From: a virus
Strand: one strand, 5' to 3'
Length of the DNA stretch: 64,000 nucleotides
Virus record (IMG/VR): IMGVR_UViG_3300044632_000794
Coordinates: 1 to 64,000 of that record
In this document: in pieces, positions 27,145-36,387 of the stretch
How positions within the stretch are numbered: the first letter of the stretch is position 1
How the letters are laid out: every line of letters starts with the position of its first letter
Made by a program: the position numbers and the translations under genes
The notes under the pieces: model-generated
Seen by the model: only the letters and a program-made list of their open reading frames with translations
Told to the model about the DNA's origin: nothing
Databases searched by the model: none

Positions 27145-27566
27145 TGACTGTAACGTTTCAAGATGGAGAGCCAGTAGACCCAAAAAAATTACAGGACCTA
27201 CAAACTCAAATAGATAACATTAAGCTTAAGTCCGATGAGTCTTATAACCTAAGTACAAGCACTGCAAACAGCGTCACCAGCCTAGCCGTAATGCATTTAA
27301 AAGCTGGTGTTGTTACTTTTGAAAATGGATTAACAGGTGGCAAGGTAAACACCATAGAGATAGAGTTGGGCTGGGGAGCAGATTATGAAGTTGCATACGT
27401 TGTAGCAACTCCAAGACTTCAAGATCCTAAGACTAATAACATAAGATGGTCACTTTCTGGAAACTCAGCAAACACAAAGCTAAATGTTTTTGCTGAAAAA
27501 ACTATATCTGGTGCAATTAATTTTCACTGGATGAGTGCAGGTAAAAAGATTATAACAGCACCGTAA
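27144..27566 (+). CDS. Small virion-type protein with coiled-coil and beta domain
   Basis: 140 residues, GGAGGA ribosome site (27136-27141). Residues ~10-50 form a coiled coil (KKLQDLQTQIDNIKLKSDES); ~55-140 are a beta domain (HLKAGVVTFENGLTGGKVNT ... ISGAINFHWMSAG), the layout of a trimeric short fiber or tip knob. Last gene of the tail-fiber region, followed by a promoter and hairpin. The role is inferred. Confidence 0.55.
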   Translation: MTVTFQDGEPVDPKKLQDLQTQIDNIKLKSDESYNLSTSTANSVTSLAVMHLKAGVVTFENGLTGGKVNTIEIELGWGADYEVAYVVATPRLQDPKTNNIRWSLSGNSANTKLNVFAEKTISGAINFHWMSAGKKIITAP

Positions 27567-27574
27567 AGTGCCTA

Positions 27575-27602
27575 TTGACACATTGATTTAATATGTTACA
27601 AT
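27575..27602 (+). promoter_or_regulatory. Consensus-like promoter for replication genes
   Basis: TTGACA (27575-27580), 16-base spacer, TACAAT (27597-27602) with an extended TGT just before it. This is among the best -35/-10 matches in the window. It lies exactly between the virion genes and the replication module. Confidence 0.8.
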
Positions 27603-27614
27603 TACTATAACGTT

Positions 27615-27636
27615 AAGCCACGATATCGTGGCTTTT
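27615..27636 (+). terminator. Perfect hairpin with T-run just after promoter
   Basis: AAGCCACG (27615-27622) and CGTGGCTT (27627-27634) form an 8-bp perfect stem with an ATAT loop, followed by TTATATATATT. It could end upstream transcripts, but it begins only about 6 bases after the expected start of the promoter at 27575-27602, so it would also lie at the 5' end of the downstream message as an attenuator or stability stem. Confidence 0.65.
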
Positions 27637-27655
27637 ATATATATTAAGGGTTTTA

Positions 27656-28456
27656 ATGAGCAACGATTTAAAGTGGATGATATCATCCGATCAACAATTT
27701 CCGTATCAAGATGATAAAATGATTGCGCTTTGGTTCAAGGTTATGAAGTGGTTTAAGCCAGATGTTGTGGACTACCTTGGAGACACTGATGACCAAGCTT
27801 GTTACAGCAAGTATACAGAGGGTCGTTCCGCAGAATTTTTAAATCTTCATAAGACTGATAGCCGAGACCTTATTGTCCCAATGATGCGTCATGAAGCAAA
27901 AGGGGCTAGAGATTTTTACACAAAGACAAGAGAGATGCTTCCAGAGGCTCAGCTTTTTTCAGCACTAGGAAACCACGACGTTAGAATTTTTAACTATGTT
28001 GATGCAAAGCTTCCTGACTATATTAATGAAGTTACTCCAGAAGCACTATGGGGGCTAGACTCTTTAGGATATGAATATATCCACTATAACGAATTACCAA
28101 AGCGACGCTTTGGGGATATCCACGTTCACCATGGACTTTCAATTGCATCAACTGGATCTGTTCGTAAAGATATGGAAGACCTTCAGATATCATTAATAAG
28201 AGGCCACTCTCATAGAATTGCTTCTCATTTAGTTACATACGAATTAAGAAACAATGGCGAAGGAGAAACTCTTCGTGGCTATGAGCTTGGTCACATGTGT
28301 GATGAAAAGGGACCAGGAATGAAATATATGCAACATCATGATTGGCAAAAGGGGTTTGCTGTTGCACACATTGTAAATGATTACCCACATATTAATATGA
28401 TTCATGTGGCACCAGACTATTCATGTGTTGTTGATGGGAAGCTAATTACGCTATGA
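27656..28456 (+). CDS. Calcineurin-like metallophosphoesterase
   Basis: 266 residues. Motifs in order: SSDQQFPYQD (metal-binding D near residue 12), YLGDTDDQ (~40-47), ALGNHDVR (~103), HVHHGLS (~158) and RGHSHRIA (~185), matching the D/GD/GNHD/H/GHxH pattern of binuclear metallophosphoesterases. In phages these act on nucleic acids or nucleotides; substrate not identifiable. First gene of the replication segment, preceded by a promoter and hairpin. ATG has a modest site (TAAGGG, 27646-27651). Confidence 0.9.
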   Translation: MSNDLKWMISSDQQFPYQDDKMIALWFKVMKWFKPDVVDYLGDTDDQACYSKYTEGRSAEFLNLHKTDSRDLIVPMMRHEAKGARDFYTKTREMLPEAQLFSALGNHDVRIFNYVDAKLPDYINEVTPEALWGLDSLGYEYIHYNELPKRRFGDIHVHHGLSIASTGSVRKDMEDLQISLIRGHSHRIASHLVTYELRNNGEGETLRGYELGHMCDEKGPGMKYMQHHDWQKGFAVAHIVNDYPHINMIHVAPDYSCVVDGKLITL

Positions 28457-28641
28457 TGAAATGCAATAGATGCCAAGGAAGAGTTTTTGTTGACAGAGTA
28501 TTTTCGCAAAAACTACACGTAGAGCTTTTCTGCTTGTTGTGCGGTAAAAGATGGATGATTAATAAGGATACGAGTGCACTAGGTAAATGGTTAGAAAAAA
28601 GAGAAAAAATTCAGCTAAAAGCATTCGGTATTTCTTCTTAA
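28453..28641 (+). CDS. Small zinc-ribbon protein
   Basis: 62 residues, ATGATG start overlapping the previous stop. Two CxxC pairs: MMKCNRCQGRVF and FCLLCGKRW, then a basic helix. Typical zinc ribbon, possibly nucleic-acid binding. Its last ~55 bases overlap the next gene. Confidence 0.6.
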   Translation: MMKCNRCQGRVFVDRVFSQKLHVELFCLLCGKRWMINKDTSALGKWLEKREKIQLKAFGISS

Positions 28642-29069
28642 ATAACAAGATACATAAAGTATTAAGTCATTCAAGATCTAAAGACCAAATGGTTGCTTGG
28701 TGCTATCCAGATAAAAAGAGATTGCTTTATTCCTATTCACAAGTTTTAAAAACTATGGAGAATGCATATTCAACTAGTCAAGTAGCTCAAATGCTTGGTA
28801 AGCATAAGGTAACCATAGAAGATTATATTTTGGACGGGAAGATAAGATATCCTCAGAAAGTATATCCAATAGGTAATCCAGATAGTACTTGGTATAAGTT
28901 TATGTATAGTGAATCGGACATTATGGACATACATGAGTTTATATTAGAATCAGGATACTCTAAGGATATGCCATCAAAGAATGAGATGAGAGCTCTTCTC
29001 AAACACAACACTATATTGTATACTAAGACCAATGAAGGAAATTTTGTACCAGTATGGAAAGCAGAATAA
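28587..29069 (+). CDS. HTH DNA-binding protein
   Basis: 160 residues. A helix-turn-helix of the MerR/excisionase type is visible at ~52-80 (YSTSQVAQMLGKHKVTIEDY, followed by ILDGKIRYPQKV), with a basic N terminus (VRKKRKNSAKSIRYFF). Overlaps the previous gene by 55 bases, so a later start (for example the ATG at 28689 or 28755) is possible. Probable regulator or accessory DNA-binding protein of the replication region. Confidence 0.6.
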   Translation: MVRKKRKNSAKSIRYFFLNNKIHKVLSHSRSKDQMVAWCYPDKKRLLYSYSQVLKTMENAYSTSQVAQMLGKHKVTIEDYILDGKIRYPQKVYPIGNPDSTWYKFMYSESDIMDIHEFILESGYSKDMPSKNEMRALLKHNTILYTKTNEGNFVPVWKAE

Positions 29070-29176
29070 TGTCTAACAGGGTAGTAGTCTGTGACATATG
29101 CAAGAAAGAGATAGAATTACGTTGGGGCATCTTTGCTCATGACAGTTTAAGCAGACATAGAAAGGCTGAGCACTAA
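29069..29176 (+). CDS. 35-residue C2H2-type zinc finger protein
   Basis: Very short gene linked on both sides by one-base TAATG overlaps. Protein reads CDICKKEIELRWG then SLSRHRKAEH: C-x2-C and H-x4-H spaced as a classical C2H2 finger. The tight stop-start coupling supports a real gene. Single-finger proteins of this type are common small actinophage genes; target unknown. Confidence 0.65.
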   Translation: MSNRVVVCDICKKEIELRWGIFAHDSLSRHRKAEH

Positions 29177-29385
29177 TGGAAAAAGGAACTCAAGTTAGAG
29201 TAGACTTATCTTTTACACGCAACCTTGGTAACTTTGAAAGCATCAAGATTGGTATTGGTGTAGATGATTTTGTGCGAGACGGAGAGACAGTAGATGCCGC
29301 AGCAGACAGAGTCTATAAGTTTGTTGAAGATAAGCTAATTCAAAAGACACAAGAAGTAGAAGAGGAATTGCGTGGCAGTAAATAA
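29176..29385 (+). CDS. Conserved small actinophage protein, unknown
   Basis: 69 residues. VRVDLSFTRNLGNFESIKIG and GETVDAAADRVYKFVEDKLI, ending in a charged helix. I recognise the type (a frequent small gene before phage helicase operons) but no function is known to me. TAATG overlap with the zinc finger gene; the next gene overlaps its end by 14 bases. Confidence 0.65.
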   Translation: MEKGTQVRVDLSFTRNLGNFESIKIGIGVDDFVRDGETVDAAADRVYKFVEDKLIQKTQEVEEELRGSK

Positions 29386-29686
29386 AGAACCCTACATTCT
29401 TCTTTCTTTGTACTCTATTCTATATGAGGAGGCTTATAAAACAAAGCCAACTATCAATAGGTATAAGGAAAAATGGGCTATGCAAGATGTTATAGATAGC
29501 ATAGGGTTTGATAGAGCTAGAGATGTTTTAGAATATTATTTTAAGACTGGAAAGAATAGACACCCACTTAATTTCTTTTACAATAATTTTGACAGAATAG
29601 AAGACATGATGATTCAAATTAAAGAAGATAAAGTTAACAGAAGCCGTCTGTTGCAAGAAACTAAAAGAATGGTTGAGGATAATTAG
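29372..29686 (+). CDS. Hypothetical helical protein before helicase (loader candidate)
   Basis: 104 residues, GTG start. All-helical by composition (YILLSLYSILYEEAYKTKPT, DVLEYYFKTGKNRHPLNFFY). It directly precedes and overlaps the DnaB-like helicase (TAGTG), a place where phage helicase loaders or accessory factors lie, but no loader motif is visible. Unknown. Confidence 0.6.
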   Translation: MAVNKEPYILLSLYSILYEEAYKTKPTINRYKEKWAMQDVIDSIGFDRARDVLEYYFKTGKNRHPLNFFYNNFDRIEDMMIQIKEDKVNRSRLLQETKRMVEDN

Positions 29687-30921
29687 TGAATACAGAAGCA
29701 GAGCTAATTTCAGCAGTTTGTAAAAACAAAGACATAAGCACCATTCTTGCAGATAATTCAGACGACCTGTTTGTATCCCATAAGGATATCTGGGAAGGCC
29801 TTAAGTCATACTACTATAAATTTAGGGCAGTGCCAGAAGCTACAATTCTACAGGATAAGTTTAAAGACTTTGAGCCAGTTGAAACAAAAGGAGAAACTGG
29901 TTATTACCTAGATAAATTAAAAAATGAATTTGTAGGGAATAAGTTGAAGACTATTCTTATGCAAGCAGGCTCATCTCTAAAAGAAGACGCACCCTCAAGA
30001 GTTCTTGGCACAATGCAGTCACAACTCGCAACACTAAGTCGATACACAAACAATGTTAAGGATTTAGACATTACAGATTTAGACTCGGCTGAAAGACACT
30101 ACGAGTCAGTAAGAACTAGATCGTTAGCAATGGGAGGAAGCCCAGGAATTTTAACAGGCTTCGATGCAATTGATAAAGCTTATCCAACTGGAATGGCACC
30201 AGGCCACCTTATCGTTGCTATTGGTTGGCCAGGACGCGGTAAGACTTGGTTTACATCTTACCTAGCATGCAAAGCTTGGGAGCAGGGATTTAAGCCAATG
30301 ATTGTTTCTCTTGAGATGGCACCAGAGAATATGCGAGATAGAATTTATACAATGCTTGGCTCTGGTTTATTTAGAGCAAGCGATTTGTCAAAGGGTGACA
30401 TTAACATTGATGATTTTAAAACATGGGGAAAAAAGAAGACAGAAGGTAAGAATAGCTTTATCCTAGTTTCAAATGAGGGAGCTGGAGAAGTAACACCTGC
30501 AACTATTCAGGGAAAGATTGACCAGCATAAGCCAGATCTAGTTATCCTTGACTACCATCAGCTGTTCAATGATAATAAGAGAAGTAATTCTGAAGTTGAA
30601 AGAAATAGAAATATCTCAAGAGACTTCAAACTCCTTGCTGTAACAAATGGAATTCCTATTATTGATATTACTGCTGCAACTGCAGATGATATCTCAGATC
30701 AAAAAGAACCTCCAATGATGAGCCAGGTAGCATGGTCAAAGGCTATTGAGTACGATGCTGATATGGCTATTGCAATTCATAAGCATGCAAATACAGATCT
30801 TATTGAGGTTGTATCTAGAAAGAATAGGCATGGTCACGATTTTAGATTCTTCCTTGACTGGGATATCAATAGAGGAGTCATTACTCCAATCTATGAAGAC
30901 CTTCCAGAGCTGAGCAAGTGA
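29686..30921 (+). CDS. Replicative DNA helicase, DnaB-like
   Basis: 411 residues, GTG start in TAGTG overlap. An N-terminal ~110-residue region precedes the RecA-type core. Walker A GWPGRGKT at residues 180-187, SLEMAPENMRDRIYTML at ~208, Walker B-like LVILDYHQLF at ~285, and a C-terminal arginine-finger region with SRKNRHGHDF. Unwinds DNA at the fork. Shorter than bacterial DnaB (~450-470), typical for phage. Followed by primase. Confidence 0.92.
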   Translation: MNTEAELISAVCKNKDISTILADNSDDLFVSHKDIWEGLKSYYYKFRAVPEATILQDKFKDFEPVETKGETGYYLDKLKNEFVGNKLKTILMQAGSSLKEDAPSRVLGTMQSQLATLSRYTNNVKDLDITDLDSAERHYESVRTRSLAMGGSPGILTGFDAIDKAYPTGMAPGHLIVAIGWPGRGKTWFTSYLACKAWEQGFKPMIVSLEMAPENMRDRIYTMLGSGLFRASDLSKGDINIDDFKTWGKKKTEGKNSFILVSNEGAGEVTPATIQGKIDQHKPDLVILDYHQLFNDNKRSNSEVERNRNISRDFKLLAVTNGIPIIDITAATADDISDQKEPPMMSQVAWSKAIEYDADMAIAIHKHANTDLIEVVSRKNRHGHDFRFFLDWDINRGVITPIYEDLPELSK

Positions 30922-31208
30922 CCCATCAAAATATTAAAAGGTTTCAAATAAGAGTTGAGTTTTTAGATGATTCAGATATGATCAGAATAAAAAAACAATA
31001 TGATGATTTGCTTGTAGGCCAAATGAAAGACGCTGGATACACAAGGGTACTTGACATAGACCCAGCTTTTTCGGTAGAATTTGACGGACAAACATGGAAG
31101 TTCTTAATGACCCTCCATGGAGTTTATGTAGGAAAGAAGAAGGCATGGCAATTAGAGGGTATAACCCAAGGCAAATTGATACATCGGAATACTCCTCTGC
31201 CCACATAA
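30918..31208 (+). CDS. Small protein between helicase and primase, unknown
   Basis: 96 residues, GTG start overlapping the helicase stop. RFQIRVEFLDDSDMIRIKKQ and FSVEFDGQTWKFLMTLHGVY suggest a small alpha/beta fold. The position in the helicase-primase operon suggests a replication accessory, but no family is recognised. The primase start (31145) lies inside its 3' end. Confidence 0.55.
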   Translation: MTHQNIKRFQIRVEFLDDSDMIRIKKQYDDLLVGQMKDAGYTRVLDIDPAFSVEFDGQTWKFLMTLHGVYVGKKKAWQLEGITQGKLIHRNTPLPT

Positions 31209-32134
31209 AATCAATAGTTCAAAGTTTAGGAATAGATATGGTTGGAGAAACTTCCAACGACTTTCTTGCCTATTGTCCATTTCATTCAAATAGACACACC
31301 TCAAGCTTTAGTATAAGTAAAACAAAAGGTGCATATATTTGCTTTAACCCATCATGCGGTGAATCTGGAACAATGAGCGATCTAGTAAAAAAGATTTTAA
31401 ACAAAAATGAATTTCAGTCTCTAAGGTATATCGAATCAAAGCAAAATGAAGCTCTAGAAAATTTTGACGAATCCCTTAATGAGATGTTAGAAGACAAGCC
31501 AGATTTCGTTGAATTCCCAGAAGAGACACTAGTTAATTTACACAAAGGTTTGATGAATAGCGATAAAGGAAAAGACTATTTAAAATCTCGCGGTATTGAC
31601 TTAGATTCAATTAAACATTTTTCATTAGGGTATTCGGATAATATGGATATGATAACTGTACCAGTTCATAGTCCAGATGGAATCCCAGTTGGAGTTGTTG
31701 GACGATCCATTTCTGACAAAAGATTTAAGAATAGCAAAGACCTTCCAAGAAGTAAAACTATGTTTAACATACACCGTGCTAAAAAAATTGGAGATAGGGT
31801 TATTGTCGTCGAGTCTAGCTTTGATGCAATTCGTGTTCACCAAGCTGGCTTTCCAAATGTTGTGGCTACATTGGGTGGTCACATATCTGGACAAAACCTT
31901 AACCTGTTAAATAGATACTTCAATACAGTTATTATTATGACAGATGCGGATAAGGCTGGAAGAGATTTAGGCTCAACAATTGCATACAAATTAAGTAATA
32001 AAAACATCTTGTGGGCATCGCATTCTTATGGTAGAATATATCCAGAGGGTGTAAAAGATGCAGGTGATATGTCTGATGAAGATATTAAAGCCTGTATAGC
32101 AAATGCCATATCTAATTTCGAATATAAAAATTAA
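31145..32134 (+). CDS. DNA primase, DnaG-like
   Basis: 329 residues from ATG 31145; an in-frame ATG at 31094 would add 17 residues but with more overlap. CHC2-type zinc site: C44-P-F-H47, then C66 and C71. TOPRIM features follow: VVVESSFDAIRVHQAG with the catalytic Glu and MTDADKAGRDLG with the DxD. Makes RNA primers for the phage DnaE polymerase. Compact compared with bacterial DnaG (~600); the helicase-binding C-terminal domain is missing or reduced. Confidence 0.9.
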   Translation: MAIRGYNPRQIDTSEYSSAHIKSIVQSLGIDMVGETSNDFLAYCPFHSNRHTSSFSISKTKGAYICFNPSCGESGTMSDLVKKILNKNEFQSLRYIESKQNEALENFDESLNEMLEDKPDFVEFPEETLVNLHKGLMNSDKGKDYLKSRGIDLDSIKHFSLGYSDNMDMITVPVHSPDGIPVGVVGRSISDKRFKNSKDLPRSKTMFNIHRAKKIGDRVIVVESSFDAIRVHQAGFPNVVATLGGHISGQNLNLLNRYFNTVIIMTDADKAGRDLGSTIAYKLSNKNILWASHSYGRIYPEGVKDAGDMSDEDIKACIANAISNFEYKN

Positions 32135-32192
32135 ACAATAATATAAGTGATCACAAACGGATATATACCGTTACATACATAAGGAGAATAAA

Positions 32193-32867
32193 ATGGGAAT
32201 AGTAAAAGGTTTGTCAGGAATGACAAAGGCAATGGACAAGGTTACATACACTAGTTCAGAAGATAGCAAGGCAAAGTGGTTAAAGATTGAAGATGGAGAA
32301 GCAGTAAAGATTCGCTTCTTGCAAGAGCTTGATCCAGATTCACCACACTATAATGAAAAAATGGGTTGCGGATTTTTTGCAATTGAGCACACAAACCCTA
32401 AAGATTATCGCCGTAAGGCACTAGACACAATGGAAGATGAAGGCCGTGACTGGGCTCAAGAACAGCACCGTAAAGATCCAAAGGCTGGCTGGGGTGCAAG
32501 AAAGCGCCTATATATTAATGTCCTAGTTGATGACGGAAAGACTGAGCCATATGTAGCAATTCTTTCTCAAGGAGTAAGCGGTAAAACAATTACACCAACA
32601 CTGATTGAATATGCAAATGAAATGGGAAGCATCACAAATCTAATGTGGCGTGTAAAGCGTAGTGGTCTTAAGACAGACACAAGCTACACAATTATACCGT
32701 TGGCTAAAGATGAAAAGCCATTCGACTTTTCTGCTGTCGAGCTGTTTGATTTAGAAAAAACAGCAGTGCGTAGCGTTCCATACGCAGAGCAGGAAGCATT
32801 CTATACTGGTGAGTCATCTCCAGAAGAACGAGAGTCATCTTCAACAAGTAGCAGCGTAGACTGGTAA
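32193..32867 (+). CDS. ssDNA-binding protein, gp32/gp2.5-like
   Basis: 224 residues. AAGGAG (32181-32186) 6 bases before ATG. KAKWLKIEDGEAVKIRFLQE opens an OB-like domain; a central basic aromatic part (KAGWGARKRLYINVLVDDGK) and a very acidic Ser-rich tail (SSPEERESSSTSSSVDW) are typical of phage ssDNA-binding proteins whose acidic tail recruits replication partners. Sits between primase and polymerase. It would be the second SSB-type protein besides 41013-41405. Confidence 0.75.
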   Translation: MGIVKGLSGMTKAMDKVTYTSSEDSKAKWLKIEDGEAVKIRFLQELDPDSPHYNEKMGCGFFAIEHTNPKDYRRKALDTMEDEGRDWAQEQHRKDPKAGWGARKRLYINVLVDDGKTEPYVAILSQGVSGKTITPTLIEYANEMGSITNLMWRVKRSGLKTDTSYTIIPLAKDEKPFDFSAVELFDLEKTAVRSVPYAEQEAFYTGESSPEERESSSTSSSVDW

Positions 32868-32892
32868 GAGAGAGTATAGGCGGAGAATTAAG

Positions 32893-35800
32893 TTGAACTT
32901 CACACATTTACATGTGCATTCTTTCTATTCATTAATGGATGGGCTTAATTCTCCCGCCGAACTCGTAAAAGCTGCGAAGGAAGCAGGGCAGACTTCTTTG
33001 GCAATTACTGACCACGGAACTTTGTCTTCACACCGTGAAATGCAAATTGCATGTAAAGATCAAGGCATTAAGCCAATTCTCGGAGTTGAAGCTTACATTT
33101 CTCCGACAGATAGATTTGATCGTTCATCTAAGACAGATAAGTCTATTCAGGCTTATAACCACATTATTCTTTTAGCTAAAAATAAAAAAGGTCTTGAGAA
33201 TATTAATATACTACAGGAACTTGCATGGAATGAAGGTTTTTATCACAAGCCACGTATTGATAGGGAGGTTCTTAGGGAATATGCTGAAGGCATTATTGTA
33301 TTGTCTGGATGCCTTAATGGGCTTATCTCTAAGGCTATCGAAAGGGGCGAATTTTCTGAAGCTAAAATGGTTCTCAAAGATTTTCAAAAAACTTTCGGTC
33401 AAGATTTTTATGTTGAGGTTCAATCTCACAATCCGCAAGAAATAAATTTAAAGCTGCTTGAATTAGCAGATGAGCTTAAAATAAAGGCGGTAGCAACAGG
33501 TGATGCTCATTTCGCTAAAGAAGAAGACCGTGTACTAGAAGAAGCAATGCTTATTCTATCAACATCTCCTAAGTCAGATAAAGATGCAGACTTTGAAATG
33601 TCAAGACAAATGCCAGATATGATGGATAGATTTAATTACCTATATCCAGAACGTAGAATATCATTTCAAGACTATAATCTATTTATTCAAAGTAGGTCTG
33701 AAATTGAGGCGGACTTTAATAAAGTAGGAATTACTCGTACAGACATATACGATAATACAATGGAAATTGCTGATAAAATTGGCGAGTATGACTTCCATGA
33801 GGGGCTAGATCTGCTACCTATCCCAAAGACCAATGCTGACAAGAAACTGTCTGATATGGCCTTAGAAGGCCTTAAAAGACTATCCCTAGACAAAGATCAG
33901 GTCTACTTGGATAGAATTGCAGAAGAATTATCTATAATTAAAGATAAGGCATTTGCTTCATATTTCCTAGTTGTAGCAGATATGATTACATGGGCTAAGT
34001 CAAATAATATTATGGTTGGCCCAGGACGTGGCTCTGCAGCTGGCTCATTAGTTTGCTATGCCCTTGGAATTACAGATGTGGATCCAATTAAATATGATCT
34101 TCTATTCTTCCGATTTATTAACCCAGAGCGCAATGACTTCCCAGATATTGATACCGATTTTGAAGACCGCCGTCGCAAAGAGGTAAAGGATTACTTAAAG
34201 AAAAAGTTTAAGCACGTTGCATCTATTTCTACATATACTTATTTTAAAGATAAGGGTGTAATTAGAGATGCTGCAAGAGTATTCATGGTTCCCCTTTCAG
34301 ATGTTAATCGTGCAATGAAATCGATTGATACATTTGAAGACTTTATGGATTCGCCAAATACAAAAGAATTTAGAGCAAAGTATCCAGAAGTAACTTGGCT
34401 TGCAGAAAGACTTCGTGGAAAGATTCGAAGTGTTGGAGTCCATGCTGCAGGTGTTGTAGTTGCAAAAGATGATTTAAGAAAGTACGCACCAATAGAGTCC
34501 AGAGCTGATGCAAATGATGAAGTCTCTGGAAGAATTCCAGTCGTGGCATACGATATGGATACGGTTGCAGATATCGGTCTTATTAAGCTAGATGCCCTAG
34601 GTCTTAAGACTTTATCTGTGATCTCTGATACTTTAAAATCAATTAAGAGTCGATATGACAAAGATATTAATCTTTATGACATTGCTTTAGATGATGAGAA
34701 TGTTTATAAAATTTTTAACGATGGATACACAAAAGGAATATTCCAGGCAGAAGCAACACCATATACAAACTTACTTATAAAAATGCGTGTCGATAAATTT
34801 GAAGACTTAGCTGCATCAAATGCTTTGGTTAGACCAGGAGCTATGAATACAGTTGGAGCCTCTTACATCAAGCGTAAGCACGGTAATGAAGCAGTTAATT
34901 ATATCCATCCAATTATGAAACCTTTTACAGAAAATACATACGGGGTGATTATATATCAAGAGCAGGTTATGCAAGCATGCGTACACCTAGGAGGAATGAC
35001 TTGGTCAGAGGCTGACAAGGTTAGAAAGGTTATTGGTAAAAAGCAAGATGCAAAAGAACTCAGTCCATTCAAAGATAAATTTATTCAGGGCGCTAAAAAG
35101 CATATCAGCGCAGAAGAAGCAGACAATCTCTGGAAAACATTCGAAGCTCACGCTGGATACTCATTCAATCGTAGTCACGCTGTCGCTTATTCTATGCTTT
35201 CTTATTATACCGCTTGGCTTAAGTGCTATTATCCTTTGGAATTTTTATTCTCGATCCTTAAAAATGAAGGGGACAAAGACGCCAGAACAGGCTATTTGAT
35301 TGAGGCTAAGAGGCTTGGGATTAAAGTTAAGCTGCCACATGTAAATGAATCAGATGTAAATTTTTCACTACAAAAAGATTCAATTAGATTTGGTTTAGCT
35401 GAAGTTAAATTTATTTCAGACAGCATTGCAAATAAAATTATTGAAAAGAGACCTTATGAAAACTATAAAGATTTTGTTGACAAGGCATCCAAAAAGGGTA
35501 GCGGCATTAACTCTAGGGCCGTTAATTCTCTTAATGCTATTGGGGGCGCTGCTTTTGATGATAACCCTAGAAGCGGTAAAGAAGCAGAGTCTTATTACGA
35601 GTTTTTAGGAATACCTTCCTTTAACCTATCCAACTTAGAGCCAAGAGTAAAGGCACAAGCTAGACCTATTGATGAGTTTGAAGAGCTAGGATCTTTTGTT
35701 ATGTTTGGAATGGCTAAAAGTATAAAGCGTGGGAATGGCTGGTCACGAATAGAGTTAGTCGATGAAAGTGGATCTGTTGGACTGTTTGATATTGAACAGA

Positions 35801-36162
35801 CAAAAATAGAAACAAACAAAATGTATTTTGTTTTAGTTGGAGACAATAGAATATCTAGATATATAGATGTAGATTCTATTACCAAAGATTCAGATGATCC
35901 ATTTGTAAAGTATTTATATGCAAAGTCTTACCCTATTGACGAAAATCAAAGGTTTGTGATAAGCTATACTCCATATAAAACAAAAGCTGGCAAAACCATG
36001 GCTCACCTTGTAATGTCAGATAAAGATAAGAATTTAAATAGAGCAATTGTGTTTTCAAGCATGTACCCACTTTCGTTGGCAAAGATGCGAGAAGGAATGA
36101 TATGCGAGCCAGTTCTAAAAACTTTAGAAGATGGAACACTTATGGTTAAGGAAGTAAAATGA
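32893..36162 (+). CDS. dnaE: DNA polymerase III alpha subunit (DnaE-like)
   Basis: 1089 residues, TTG start with a GGCGGAG site (32880-32886). N-terminal PHP domain (HLHVHSFYSLMDG at ~4-16, ITDHGTLSSH at ~39). C-family polymerase core with GPGRGSAAGSLVCYALGITD at ~376 and the catalytic acidic block DFPDIDTDF at 415-423, and the EQVMQACVHLGG and SFNRSHAVAYSMLSYYTAW signatures. A C-terminal OB-like part (~940-1085). Slightly shorter than bacterial DnaE (~1160). Replicates the phage genome; no separate beta clamp was recognised in the window. Confidence 0.95.
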   Translation: MNFTHLHVHSFYSLMDGLNSPAELVKAAKEAGQTSLAITDHGTLSSHREMQIACKDQGIKPILGVEAYISPTDRFDRSSKTDKSIQAYNHIILLAKNKKGLENINILQELAWNEGFYHKPRIDREVLREYAEGIIVLSGCLNGLISKAIERGEFSEAKMVLKDFQKTFGQDFYVEVQSHNPQEINLKLLELADELKIKAVATGDAHFAKEEDRVLEEAMLILSTSPKSDKDADFEMSRQMPDMMDRFNYLYPERRISFQDYNLFIQSRSEIEADFNKVGITRTDIYDNTMEIADKIGEYDFHEGLDLLPIPKTNADKKLSDMALEGLKRLSLDKDQVYLDRIAEELSIIKDKAFASYFLVVADMITWAKSNNIMVGPGRGSAAGSLVCYALGITDVDPIKYDLLFFRFINPERNDFPDIDTDFEDRRRKEVKDYLKKKFKHVASISTYTYFKDKGVIRDAARVFMVPLSDVNRAMKSIDTFEDFMDSPNTKEFRAKYPEVTWLAERLRGKIRSVGVHAAGVVVAKDDLRKYAPIESRADANDEVSGRIPVVAYDMDTVADIGLIKLDALGLKTLSVISDTLKSIKSRYDKDINLYDIALDDENVYKIFNDGYTKGIFQAEATPYTNLLIKMRVDKFEDLAASNALVRPGAMNTVGASYIKRKHGNEAVNYIHPIMKPFTENTYGVIIYQEQVMQACVHLGGMTWSEADKVRKVIGKKQDAKELSPFKDKFIQGAKKHISAEEADNLWKTFEAHAGYSFNRSHAVAYSMLSYYTAWLKCYYPLEFLFSILKNEGDKDARTGYLIEAKRLGIKVKLPHVNESDVNFSLQKDSIRFGLAEVKFISDSIANKIIEKRPYENYKDFVDKASKKGSGINSRAVNSLNAIGGAAFDDNPRSGKEAESYYEFLGIPSFNLSNLEPRVKAQARPIDEFEELGSFVMFGMAKSIKRGNGWSRIELVDESGSVGLFDIEQTKIETNKMYFVLVGDNRISRYIDVDSITKDSDDPFVKYLYAKSYPIDENQRFVISYTPYKTKAGKTMAHLVMSDKDKNLNRAIVFSSMYPLSLAKMREGMICEPVLKTLEDGTLMVKEVK

Positions 36163-36383
36163 CAGATAGCACTGAAGACGTATTCAAGACGATGAACTCA
36201 TCTAGGGTTCTAGTTGCGATATTAAATAAGATAGGATCTATTGAGATTCCAACCGAAGACTTTGTAAAAGCAAGTAGCGAGGACGCTCAGCTATCAGTAA
36301 CTTATAATAATGAAACATTGTCATTTGAGTTTAAGATTGAGGATAAGGGCACAGATTCTAACCTTGAAGTGATATCTGATTAA
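36159..36383 (+). CDS. Small acidic protein, unknown
   Basis: 74 residues, ATGA overlap with the polymerase gene. Acidic, with SRVLVAILNKIGSIEIPTED and a beta C terminus (YNNETLSFEFKIEDKG). The coupling to polymerase expression suggests a replication accessory, but no family is recognised. Confidence 0.6.
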   Translation: MTDSTEDVFKTMNSSRVLVAILNKIGSIEIPTEDFVKASSEDAQLSVTYNNETLSFEFKIEDKGTDSNLEVISD

Positions 36384-36387
36384 TCAA

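Noticed and set aside
27656-28456. Metallophosphoesterase as a tail-tip or lysis enzyme
   Set aside because: No signal peptide or virion context; it lies behind the replication promoter, so a nucleic-acid role is more likely.
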